Shown here piece by piece: positions 7,931 to 15,255 of a DNA stretch of 52,126 bases. The position numbers were made by a program, and so were the translations under genes. The notes under the pieces were generated by a model, which worked only from the letters and a program-made list of their open reading frames with translations, had not been told where the DNA came from and searched no databases. The DNA lies in contig DFCS01000018.1 of the NCBI GenBank assembly GCA_002367105.1, positions 1 to 52,126 of the forward strand, given 5' to 3'. Every line of letters starts with the position of its first letter. Within the stretch, counting starts at the first letter, position 1. Origin of the DNA: Hungatella sp. UBA3048. Its GTDB lineage: Bacteria > Bacillota > Clostridia > Lachnospirales > Lachnospiraceae.

Positions 7931-9211
7931 TTACATTGGGAACAATAGCAAAGCTCCGGCAGTTAAAGCAAGCAGGCGGATAAAATACATCGGAATTGTG
8001 TATTTCCAAAACTCTATCAGCTTGTATTTACCAATTCCCATTACCATAGCTGGCATACCGTCAATTGGTAAGAAATGGCCATTCCAGCCCGAAACTACAA
8101 TTGCAGCAGCTGCTGCTGTTGGATTTAAGCCCAAGCTCATGCAGGTAGCAATAGCCATAGGTGCAAATACATACACAGTACCTATAGTGGATCCTGTAAG
8201 GGTTGCAAGTACACTTGTTAACATACAGAAAACAAAGATCAGGATGAAAGGACTGATATTAGTGCCAAGCATATTAGCTACAGTTTCGCCAACTAAAGCA
8301 GTTAAGCCTGTACTGCCTAAAGCATCAGCAACACCGATGACGCCAGCAGACATCAAAATAATTGGAGCACCTATGTTGTTACGGATTTCATCGAAATTCA
8401 GAACACCGATAGCTAAAACAAGACATGCAGATAAACCTGGAATCATATATCCTGCATCGCCAACTTTACTTTGAAGAATCATACCAACAACAGCTGCAAT
8501 AAAGGCTGCATATGTTGCATTTTCTTTCCATTTTGGTAAATCGTAAACTGTTTCTTTAGACTTATCAGCGTCGATTTCTGTATCTTCTACATTTTTGTCA
8601 GGCAGAACTTTATAACCAATTAAAGCCCATACTACATAAGCTAATGAAAGTATTAGATTTACTATAGAGAATTTTGCTAAGGAAACGCTGGTAATACCTG
8701 AATCAGCTGCTCCTAAAACAGCAATAACAATACCATATTGTAATGTAACATTTACAGGAATTAGCGGATGGTTCGCTGCGAAACCAGCAGCAGCAATAAC
8801 TTTACCACGTGGTAACTTGTCAGTATACTGTATAGTAGATAATATACCTAAAGTAAGAACATAGAATGCAGTTGAGCCCGTGCCAAAGATACTGCTAGCC
8901 AACATAACGATAATAAATAACAGTATATATGCCTTAAATCCACCTTTGTTAGCCATATTCAAAATTGTTTTTCTGAAAGTACCAATAAGGCTGGTTTTTT
9001 GAAGAGCGGCCACGATTGCCATGAAAGAGGCAAGCATAATAATGGTAGCGTTAGAAAAACCGCCGAAAGCAGTCTTGATATCGGTTATTCCAAATAGAAC
9101 CATTAGCAGACATGCGAGAATTGGAGGTGCGCCGAACGGAAGTTTTTCTGTCATGATTAAAATAATCATGAATGCAGTGATAGCAATGGCAATAATCATT
9201 GGGATAGTCAT
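7931..9211 (-). CDS. SLC13/DASS-type anion permease of the sugar-acid cluster
   Basis: 426-residue permease with at least ten hydrophobic helices, resembling the SLC13/ArsB-like ion transporter superfamily that imports di- and tricarboxylates or hydroxy acids, usually with sodium. Two repeated hairpin-like segments are visible: the first half includes GFSNATIIMLASF and SIFGTGSTAFYVL, the second includes NNIGAPIILMSAG and LTGSTIGTVYVFAPMAI. Start ATG 9211 behind GAGGAG nine bases upstream; the 17-codon extension to 9262 overlaps the upstream TATAAT-like region. Last of the kinase-sialidase-dehydrogenase-aldolase-PdxA series, so the substrate is probably the sugar acid used by those enzymes (inference). 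Confidence 0.75.
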   Translation of the reverse strand: MTIPMIIAIAITAFMIILIMTEKLPFGAPPILACLLMVLFGITDIKTAFGGFSNATIIMLASFMAIVAALQKTSLIGTFRKTILNMANKGGFKAYILLFIIVMLASSIFGTGSTAFYVLTLGILSTIQYTDKLPRGKVIAAAGFAANHPLIPVNVTLQYGIVIAVLGAADSGITSVSLAKFSIVNLILSLAYVVWALIGYKVLPDKNVEDTEIDADKSKETVYDLPKWKENATYAAFIAAVVGMILQSKVGDAGYMIPGLSACLVLAIGVLNFDEIRNNIGAPIILMSAGVIGVADALGSTGLTALVGETVANMLGTNISPFILIFVFCMLTSVLATLTGSTIGTVYVFAPMAIATCMSLGLNPTAAAAAIVVSGWNGHFLPIDGMPAMVMGIGKYKLIEFWKYTIPMYFIRLLALTAGALLLFPM

Positions 9212-9297
9212 TTGATTGAACTCCTCTCTATTATACAGGATTATTTTTTGCATTTGGGACATTATATCAATTCAATCGTTCTGTTTGGTGAAATGTG

Positions 9298-9317
9298 TGT
9301 ACAGTATATACCATACA
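9298..9317. promoter_or_regulatory. Imperfect palindrome upstream of the permease gene
   Basis: 20 bp with TGTA and TACA ends around a GTATATAC core; 8 of 10 half-site positions match. It lies in the 109-base gap between pdxA-like and permease genes and could be an internal operator. A TGATATAAT extended -10 lies between it and the permease, so the permease may have its own promoter. Confidence 0.35.
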
Positions 9318-9320
9318 ATA

Positions 9321-10415
9321 TCAGGCTTCTTTCCTGGCATGAACCATAAGGATGGCATAATCTATGGCATTGACCAGGCTCAGCTCGCTGGAACGGCCGC
9401 TGCCTGCAAGGTCGATGCCGGTGCCATGGTCCACGCTGGCACGAATGATAGGCAGACCCAGGGTTACGTTCACACCTTCAACAGCCTCCCAGTGCTTTTC
9501 CTCACGATTATAAACAAAGCCTTTCACCTTTAGTGGGATATGACCTTGATCATGGTACATGGCCACAACGATGTCATACCATCCGCCCAGTGCCTTAGAG
9601 AACACGGTATCGGGAGGGGTAGGCTTCTTTTCAGGGATCAAGATCCCCTCAGCCATAGCAGCTTCGATGGCAGGCTGGATTTCTTTGACTTCCTCCCAGC
9701 CGAACATGCCGTTCTCACCACAATGGGGGTTTAACCCTGCAACACCAATTTTAGGCTCTTTAATTCCCAGTGCTTTGCAGCCTTCATTGGCAATGCGGAT
9801 GCAATCCAGGACACGGTCTTTCTTAACACGGTCACAGGCTTCACGTAAAGACACATGTGTAGAAACATGGACGACCCGCAGATCGCCGTGAGCCAGCATC
9901 ATGGTGTACTTAGGTGTATCCGTATAATCAGCATAAATCTCGGTATGGCCTGAGTAGTGGTGGCCAGCCATGTTTATGGCTTCCTTGCTCAGAGCATTGG
10001 TAACTGTAGCATCGATCTGGCCGGCCATAGCCAACTGAATAACTCTTACAACATACTGGAAAGCCGCCTCGCCGCCCAGGGCACAGGCTCCTACGCCAAA
10101 AGGCTCAGGTACATCCAGATTGGATGTATCCGGTATTTCGTCTGCAGGAATCAGCTTCAAATCTATTAAGTCGATGGTGCCATAGGTATATTTGCCTTCG
10201 GCGGGGGCGGATACCACATTCAGCTCCAGATGAATGCCGTGAACTTTCCCGGCCACCTTCAGAGCGTAACGCATGGAAGTCTCGTCTCCTACTACTAAGG
10301 GTTTACAGCACTGGTAGATTTCCTCATCTGCCAGTGCACGAACAGTTATTTCCGGGCCATTTCCAAAGGGGTCACCCATAGAAATCCCAATCACAGGTTT
10401 CAATTGTATACTCAT
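9321..10415 (-). CDS. PdxA-family 4-phospho-acid dehydrogenase (PdxA2/DtnX-like)
   Basis: 364-residue NAD-dependent oxidative decarboxylase of the PdxA family. Family signatures are GISMGDPFGNGPEI at the N-terminus, metal-binding His in HYSGHTEIYAD, in NPHCGENG and in MYHDQGHIPLK, and SVDHGTGIDLAGSG near the C-terminus. PdxA homologs next to DUF1537 kinases oxidise D-threonate- or D-erythronate-4-phosphate and release CO2 to give dihydroxyacetone phosphate; that role fits here better than vitamin B6 synthesis. Start ATG 10415 lies one base after the aldolase stop codon, with AAGGG about ten bases upstream inside the aldolase gene, so the two are translationally coupled. Confidence 0.85.
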   Translation of the reverse strand: MSIQLKPVIGISMGDPFGNGPEITVRALADEEIYQCCKPLVVGDETSMRYALKVAGKVHGIHLELNVVSAPAEGKYTYGTIDLIDLKLIPADEIPDTSNLDVPEPFGVGACALGGEAAFQYVVRVIQLAMAGQIDATVTNALSKEAINMAGHHYSGHTEIYADYTDTPKYTMMLAHGDLRVVHVSTHVSLREACDRVKKDRVLDCIRIANEGCKALGIKEPKIGVAGLNPHCGENGMFGWEEVKEIQPAIEAAMAEGILIPEKKPTPPDTVFSKALGGWYDIVVAMYHDQGHIPLKVKGFVYNREEKHWEAVEGVNVTLGLPIIRASVDHGTGIDLAGSGRSSELSLVNAIDYAILMVHARKEA

Positions 10416-10416
10416 A

Positions 10417-11325
10417 TTAACACATCCCTTTGTCAGCATTTTCCTTCAGAACCTGTTGCAGTGCAGTGACTCCTTCGTCGCATAGGTAGTTGAATGGACG
10501 GCGGCAGTCGCCTACAGGATAACCCAGCAGAGAAACAGCCTTTTTAACTACCGTGTTCGGATTGCCATATTTGAATACGGCACGGAAGGATGCGATGGAG
10601 TCTTGGGAGGCTTTCGCCTCTTCAAGCTTGCCGGCCTTGAACAGTTCATAAATAGATGCCAGAACATGAGGATATACATTAGCACATCCTGCGATGCCGC
10701 CTGCACCTCCTGCCTCTAAGCAAGGCAGAATCAGGGAATCGTTTCCGGACAAAACACGAAAGTCCTTATCTAAGTCCTTTGTAAGGTTGATGTAGGCAAG
10801 TAAATTATCCCAGTCACCGCTTGAGTCTTTGGCACCCATGATGATGTCTACATCTTTAGCCAGCTTTGCAACGGTTTCAGGAAGCAATTTATTGCCTGTG
10901 CGTGCTGGAATGTTGTAAAGTACGATTGGAATGTCTACATGCCTGGCAATTTCCACGTAATGGTCGTAAAGCTCTTTTTGTGAGGCAAGTGCAAAGCTGG
11001 GGGTGATAATGGATAGCACATCGGCACCAAGCTCCTGCGCTTTCCTGCTGATACGAATGGTATCAGCCGTGGAAATGCAGCCGGTACCTGCGTACACCGG
11101 AACACGATGTTTTACTTGGTCGATCGTAGCCTCCAGAACTTCGATTTTTTCATTTTCGCTAAGGATGTAACCTTCGCCGTTGGTTCCGAATGGGAACAGA
11201 CCATGGACGCCGCCCTCCAACATGCGTTCAATCTGGTTACCCAGCTCCTTCAGATTGATCGATTCATCGGGATTCATCGGAGTTAAAATCGGTGGGATAA
11301 TGCCTTTTAATTCAACATGCCTCAT
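10417..11325 (-). CDS. DapA/NanA-family aldolase (pyruvate-dependent class I lyase)
   Basis: 302-residue TIM-barrel lyase of the dihydrodipicolinate synthase/N-acetylneuraminate lyase family. It would form a Schiff base with pyruvate through the Lys in MGAKDSSGD, assisted by the Tyr in VLYNIPARTG; FGTNGEG near residue 46 binds the pyruvate carboxylate. Sitting between an iron alcohol dehydrogenase and a PdxA-like gene, it more probably cleaves a 2-keto-3-deoxy sugar acid into pyruvate and an aldehyde than makes lysine. Start ATG 11325 behind AAGGAG. The family is firm; the substrate is inferred and open. Confidence 0.85.
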   Translation of the reverse strand: MRHVELKGIIPPILTPMNPDESINLKELGNQIERMLEGGVHGLFPFGTNGEGYILSENEKIEVLEATIDQVKHRVPVYAGTGCISTADTIRISRKAQELGADVLSIITPSFALASQKELYDHYVEIARHVDIPIVLYNIPARTGNKLLPETVAKLAKDVDIIMGAKDSSGDWDNLLAYINLTKDLDKDFRVLSGNDSLILPCLEAGGAGGIAGCANVYPHVLASIYELFKAGKLEEAKASQDSIASFRAVFKYGNPNTVVKKAVSLLGYPVGDCRRPFNYLCDEGVTALQQVLKENADKGMC

Positions 11326-11357
11326 AATAACGCTCTCCTTTTTATTTGCATAATAAT

Positions 11358-12521
11358 TTATAGGATTTCTAAGTACAGATTTCTTGCATCCTCTGCAGTT
11401 ACAAGACGCATATTATTTACCAGCAAACGCTGCACTTGCATACCGGCCTCTACTAAGCCATTCAGATCCTCGAGCGGAACGCCGAATTCCCTTAAGCTGG
11501 TTGGAATTTCTAAATGACGTACGATCCGCTCAAGCTGCCCAATCAGCCATTCTGCCTTTTCACCCGATGTCTGGCAGATCGTTTCGGTGTCATGGCAGCA
11601 GCGGTCATAAGCCTGGGCAAAACGATCCTGACAAACAGGTGCATTGAAACGCATAACAGGTGCCAGTAAGATCGCATTGGATACGCCATGAGCAATATGA
11701 TACTTACCGCCCAAAGGATAGCTTAGGGCGTGAACCGCTGTAGTACCGGATGCTGTGATGGCAATTCCGGCATAGAATGCAGCAATCTGCATCTTGTTCT
11801 TCGCTTCCATAGCCTCTGGATCATCACAGGCTGGGATAATATTGTTCAAAATCAGATCAAGAGCCTCCATTGCAAAGGTGTCTGAGAATGGATTGGCCTT
11901 TTTGCTGGTGTAGCACTCAATGGCATGAGCTAAGGCATCCACGCCGGTAGCGGCAGCAATCGGTCTGGGTAAATTTTTAATCATGCGGGCATCTAAAATC
12001 ACATAATCTGCAATCATATTTTCATTTACTATACCAACTTTCAGCTCCTTTTCCGGAACTGCGACAATGGCATTCGGAGTTACCTCCGCACCGGTGCCGG
12101 CGGTAGTGGGAATCAGAATTGTTGGGACACACTTTTTTGCACGTCCCGGCTCATCCAGTAGTTCCTTTACACCGTATTCGTCGGTTACAAGCACGCTGGC
12201 AAGCTTGGCAGCATCTAAAACACTGCCGCCGCCGCAGGCAATAACCATATCTGCGCCGCTTGCTTTAAATTGATCAACAATGTTCTGCACTGCTGTGTAG
12301 GACGGCTCTGGCGGAATCTCGTCCAGTACATAGTAATCTGCTCCCGCGGCCTTTACTGCAGCTTCCGGCAAATCAAACAGGCCGGAGGCATGTATTCCCT
12401 TGTCGGTAAACAAGGCTACACGCTGAACCTGATGACTCTTTAAAATCGGGGCAATGTTGTCTATTGAGTTTTCGCCGCCGTAAACGGCATGGGGTAATTT
12501 TACATTGTATACAGTCTGCAT
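11358..12521 (-). CDS. Iron-containing alcohol dehydrogenase
   Basis: 387-residue group III dehydrogenase (Fe-ADH family) that interconverts alcohols and aldehydes with NAD(P)H. Seen are the nucleotide-binding GGGSVLDAAK, PTTAGTGAEVT, and iron ligands in the Asp/His of GVDALAHAIE and the His residues of ALSYPLGGKYHIAHG. Within this cluster it is placed to reduce the aldehyde released by the neighbouring aldolase (for example glycolaldehyde or lactaldehyde) or to oxidise a substrate hydroxyl; neither is proven. Start ATG 12521 with AAAGGAG upstream. It follows the BNR-sialidase gene by about 50 bases on the same strand. Confidence 0.85.
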   Translation of the reverse strand: MQTVYNVKLPHAVYGGENSIDNIAPILKSHQVQRVALFTDKGIHASGLFDLPEAAVKAAGADYYVLDEIPPEPSYTAVQNIVDQFKASGADMVIACGGGSVLDAAKLASVLVTDEYGVKELLDEPGRAKKCVPTILIPTTAGTGAEVTPNAIVAVPEKELKVGIVNENMIADYVILDARMIKNLPRPIAAATGVDALAHAIECYTSKKANPFSDTFAMEALDLILNNIIPACDDPEAMEAKNKMQIAAFYAGIAITASGTTAVHALSYPLGGKYHIAHGVSNAILLAPVMRFNAPVCQDRFAQAYDRCCHDTETICQTSGEKAEWLIGQLERIVRHLEIPTSLREFGVPLEDLNGLVEAGMQVQRLLVNNMRLVTAEDARNLYLEIL

Positions 12522-12572
12522 CTGACATCACTCCTTTCGTAACCATTTAGTAAAAGACTTCCTTGTGGATGC

Positions 12573-13736
12573 TTATTTTGTGCCCTCGCCGGAGGTAGGG
12601 TTATACACACCGACGAACTCACGCTTTGCGCCGATAACATCTTCTTCGGTGAAGCTGACATATTTAATGCACTTACGGGTGTACGCTGCGTATGTCAGAT
12701 GCAGTCTGCCATCGGTACTCTGCATCAGGTACGGGTACTCATACTGCTTGTTGTTTGTTTTGTTCTCCTCGCCGATGTATCCCTCGCCGCGTTCCATCAA
12801 GCGGATTAATGGGAAAGTAAGACCGCCGTCCTCGGACAGGGCCACAGCAACTGGGCAGCGCAGCCCCGGCCATGCAGCTTTGCCTGGAACGGGTGACGGA
12901 GTGGCGGTAGGATTATATGCCACAGCAACACGGCCGCTTTTGGTGCGGATAGCACTGATAGAGGAGTTATTGTTGGGCAAAGGAGTTGGCTTCGGCTCTG
13001 ACCAGGTTTCGCCCCAGTCCAGAGATTCGCTGCGGTAGACATTGTCGGCCTCACGGCTGCGCATGAAAGCTGCAAGGTGCCCTTCATCAATCTCCACAAC
13101 GGTAGGATGAACACGGCCACGGCTGCCCGGCATCTCTACCATGCGCCAGGATTTGCCCTGGTCATCAGAAATCTGAAATACGCTGGGGTCACCGGACAGA
13201 CCTTCTTCTGAGTCAGTGCACAGCCAGTTACCAAAAATCCAGCGGCCATTTTTCAGGATCTGAATCGGCTGGCGGCAGAAGCTGCCCTCCCTTTGGAAGA
13301 CGGTTTCATATCCGCTCCAGGTCAGGCCGCCATCAAAGCTCTTTTGGCATCTGATTTGTGAGGTAAACTGCATGTTGTCTTTGCCTGCAATGCGGTCCAG
13401 CTGCGCGGTGTACATACACCAAACAGCACCATCCGGGCCATTGAATAAAGATGGATTCTGCTCACTGCGCTTTGGGTCACCGGAAACGGAGACCGGCGAA
13501 CTCCATCGATCGGCCCCCTTTGGAAGACGGGCGCATACAATATGTACGTCGGCTTCCCCTTCATAAGTTCCCGCAAACCAGCAACACAGCATGTCACCGT
13601 TTGGCAGCTCCAGCATGGCAGGAGAATGACAGGTGGCGAAAGGGCCGGGAGGTACCATGGATTCCACAGTACCCATTTCTTCGCTGCGGTAGATACGACC
13701 GTCTAAAGTCAAACCGGCGAGAGTAGGATAGTTCAT
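12573..13736 (-). CDS. Cytosolic BNR-repeat sialidase-fold protein (BNR_2)
   Basis: 387-residue six-bladed propeller protein of the BNR_2 'sialidase' superfamily. Asp-box repeats (SxDxGxTW) are visible: FDGGLTW, SDDQGKSW, SLDWGETW and SEDGGLTF. Other family landmarks are CHSPAMLELPNGD, EQNPSLF, RVHPTVVEI and NNNSSISAI. There is no signal peptide or membrane anchor, so it acts in the cytoplasm, unlike classical sialidases. Start ATG 13736 follows GGAGG by eight bases; an upstream TTG at 13751 overlaps that site and is rejected. Its place between a sugar-acid kinase and an alcohol dehydrogenase suggests it hydrolyses, eliminates or isomerises an intermediate of that pathway. True sialidase activity is doubtful. 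Confidence 0.75.
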   Translation of the reverse strand: MNYPTLAGLTLDGRIYRSEEMGTVESMVPPGPFATCHSPAMLELPNGDMLCCWFAGTYEGEADVHIVCARLPKGADRWSSPVSVSGDPKRSEQNPSLFNGPDGAVWCMYTAQLDRIAGKDNMQFTSQIRCQKSFDGGLTWSGYETVFQREGSFCRQPIQILKNGRWIFGNWLCTDSEEGLSGDPSVFQISDDQGKSWRMVEMPGSRGRVHPTVVEIDEGHLAAFMRSREADNVYRSESLDWGETWSEPKPTPLPNNNSSISAIRTKSGRVAVAYNPTATPSPVPGKAAWPGLRCPVAVALSEDGGLTFPLIRLMERGEGYIGEENKTNNKQYEYPYLMQSTDGRLHLTYAAYTRKCIKYVSFTEEDVIGAKREFVGVYNPTSGEGTK

Positions 13737-13767
13737 AATATATACCTCCAATTATTATTTTGTTATT

Positions 13768-15009
13768 TCAGGAAATCTTTTCTGCTAATTTAATCAGCAG
13801 ATCCTGATCTCCAAAGCCACCGGATTTTGAAATAATATGATATGTTTTTTCTTTGTAAATAAATTCTGTTAAAACAACACCGGTTGCCATTTCGCAAATT
13901 GGCGTCAGCTCCGATATGCCTACCGCCTGCATTAACGCCATCAGTGTATCGCCGCCGGTACACAAAAGAGTGGCATTCAGACCGTCGTCAAGCATTCGCT
14001 TAATCAAAGCTGCCAGATTGTCTGAAATTTGCACCCGAAGCTGTTCCGTTGTCAAGTTATGTTCCTGAGCGTAGATATCGGTATCCTCACACCCTTCCGG
14101 GTCATTAACATCAAGTATAAATCGTTTTTTTGCCGATGCCTGTGCCAGCCATTGACGAACACATTCGGCCGCCGCCTTACTATCCGCCCACCGGCCTTCC
14201 AGTTTTTGAACAGGGTTCAAATTTACATGCGGAAAGCCGTGTTCCCGTGCCGCTTTCATTTGACTGATCGTTACCGGATTGACACTGCCGCAAGCTATGA
14301 ACAGGGTATCTTCAAGCTTAGGTATCTCCGGGGCAGGCCCCTTTAAATCCAGCATATCCGCAAGCACCGACGCAAACCCGGCACATCCTGCACAGAACCG
14401 AAGCCGATCCAGTCCCAGTTCCCTGCCGATGTGTTTTAAATCTTCATCTGTTTCAGCATCAAATACCTGGATGCCGGGGGTTGAAATCTTATGCTCTTCC
14501 TTTCGTGGGTGTATCAACACCGGCATATTCGTTTGCTGTCCAAGGATATCCGCTACCGATGAGTCCAAAATCGGTTCAAAAGGATCCTGGCCAAAAACGC
14601 TCTGATCCACAGGTACACCGTCGATATAGTGAATCCCCTCCCGGGTGATTCTGCCCAGTTTGGGAAAGGCAGGGAGAAACGGAATGGTGTCGATACCTGT
14701 TGCGTCCATCAGTGCCATCAATTCACTGCCAATATTTCCCCGCAGTGCGGAATCTGTCTTTTTATAAATGTAAGCAATTCCGGCCTGAAATGCTCTATGC
14801 ACTGTGCTGTACACAATCTCATAGGCCTCCTGCGGCTGCAGATGCCGGGTTTCTGCAACCATTACTAAAACTTCCGCTGTTTTTTCAATTGATCGGAAAT
14901 CATAGTTTAAATCTGTGACCACGATTGTTGCCGCACCCCTGGCTGCAAACTGCACGCCTGTGTCAAGTGCCCCCGTGAAGTCATCAGCAATGATTAAAAG
15001 CTTTACCAT
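13768..15009 (-). CDS. DUF1537 four-carbon acid sugar kinase
   Basis: 413-residue kinase with the N-terminal substrate domain (IIADDFTGALDTG at residues 5-17) and the C-terminal nucleotide-binding domain (CTGGDTL and SKSGGFG) of the DUF1537 family, whose characterised members phosphorylate D-threonate, L-threonate or D-erythronate at O4. With the PdxA-like dehydrogenase it would form the known two-step route to dihydroxyacetone phosphate. Start ATG 15009, five bases after GAGGTG; the frame is open to 15042 but that part overlaps the putative operator. First gene of the minus-strand cluster, divergent from the PrpR-type regulator. Confidence 0.85.
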   Translation of the reverse strand: MVKLLIIADDFTGALDTGVQFAARGAATIVVTDLNYDFRSIEKTAEVLVMVAETRHLQPQEAYEIVYSTVHRAFQAGIAYIYKKTDSALRGNIGSELMALMDATGIDTIPFLPAFPKLGRITREGIHYIDGVPVDQSVFGQDPFEPILDSSVADILGQQTNMPVLIHPRKEEHKISTPGIQVFDAETDEDLKHIGRELGLDRLRFCAGCAGFASVLADMLDLKGPAPEIPKLEDTLFIACGSVNPVTISQMKAAREHGFPHVNLNPVQKLEGRWADSKAAAECVRQWLAQASAKKRFILDVNDPEGCEDTDIYAQEHNLTTEQLRVQISDNLAALIKRMLDDGLNATLLCTGGDTLMALMQAVGISELTPICEMATGVVLTEFIYKEKTYHIISKSGGFGDQDLLIKLAEKIS

Positions 15010-15025
15010 GCATTCACCTCTTGTT

Positions 15026-15040
15026 GTTTCATTTTGAAAC
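15026..15040. promoter_or_regulatory. Operator-like palindrome GTTTCA-N3-TGAAAC (site 1)
   Basis: Perfect 6-bp arms GTTTCA and TGAAAC around TTT, immediately upstream of the kinase ribosome site. Two relatives lie at 15164-15178 and 15224-15238. Proposed site for the divergent PrpR_N regulator (inference). Confidence 0.55.
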
Positions 15041-15163
15041 ACTTAAGAAGGACTAATTCCGTTTTTTGTACATTACAGAAATTGTTAATCCCTTTTTCTT
15101 TAATTTTATATTCATTTTATATAAAATTTACTGCTTCCGTCAAGTTATTTTCATCTACAAATT

Positions 15164-15178
15164 GTTTATATTTGAAAC
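15164..15178. promoter_or_regulatory. Operator-like palindrome (site 2)
   Basis: GTTTATATTTGAAAC, a degenerate copy of site 1 with the GTTT...TTGAAAC ends conserved. It lies 14 bases upstream of the regulator -35 box. Confidence 0.45.
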
Positions 15179-15192
15179 ACACGAAAAAATTG

Positions 15193-15221
15193 TTGCTTAA
15201 TTTTTGTGCATTTGGTATAAT
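15193..15221 (+). promoter_or_regulatory. Promoter of the PrpR_N regulator
   Basis: TTGCTT (15193-15198), 17-base spacer, TATAAT (15216-15221) preceded by TGG, giving an extended -10. Transcription should begin near 15228, inside site 3, which argues for autoregulation and against the ATG at 15232 as start. Confidence 0.7.
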
Positions 15222-15223
15222 AC

Positions 15224-15238
15224 GTTCAAATATGAAAC
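15224..15238. promoter_or_regulatory. Operator-like palindrome (site 3) at the regulator start point
   Basis: GTTCAAATATGAAAC matches site 1 at 11 of 15 positions and lies over the expected transcription start of the regulator. Confidence 0.4.
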
Positions 15239-15255
15239 GAATTATTGAGGTGCCT

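Noticed and set aside
7830..8474. Plus-strand open frame of 214 codons
   Set aside because: It is antisense to the SLC13 permease, has no ribosome site, and its composition mirrors the membrane protein on the other strand.
9321..10415. Vitamin B6 biosynthesis role for the PdxA-like enzyme
   Set aside because: Its direct neighbours are a DUF1537 kinase, an aldolase and a permease; no other pyridoxine gene is present.
10417..11325. Lysine biosynthesis role for the DapA-like enzyme
   Set aside because: Operon context is catabolic; no dap genes nearby.
15041..15231. Sigma-54 (-24/-12) promoter between the kinase and regulator genes
   Set aside because: No TGGCAC-N5-TTGCA-like sequence on either strand; sigma-A boxes are present instead.
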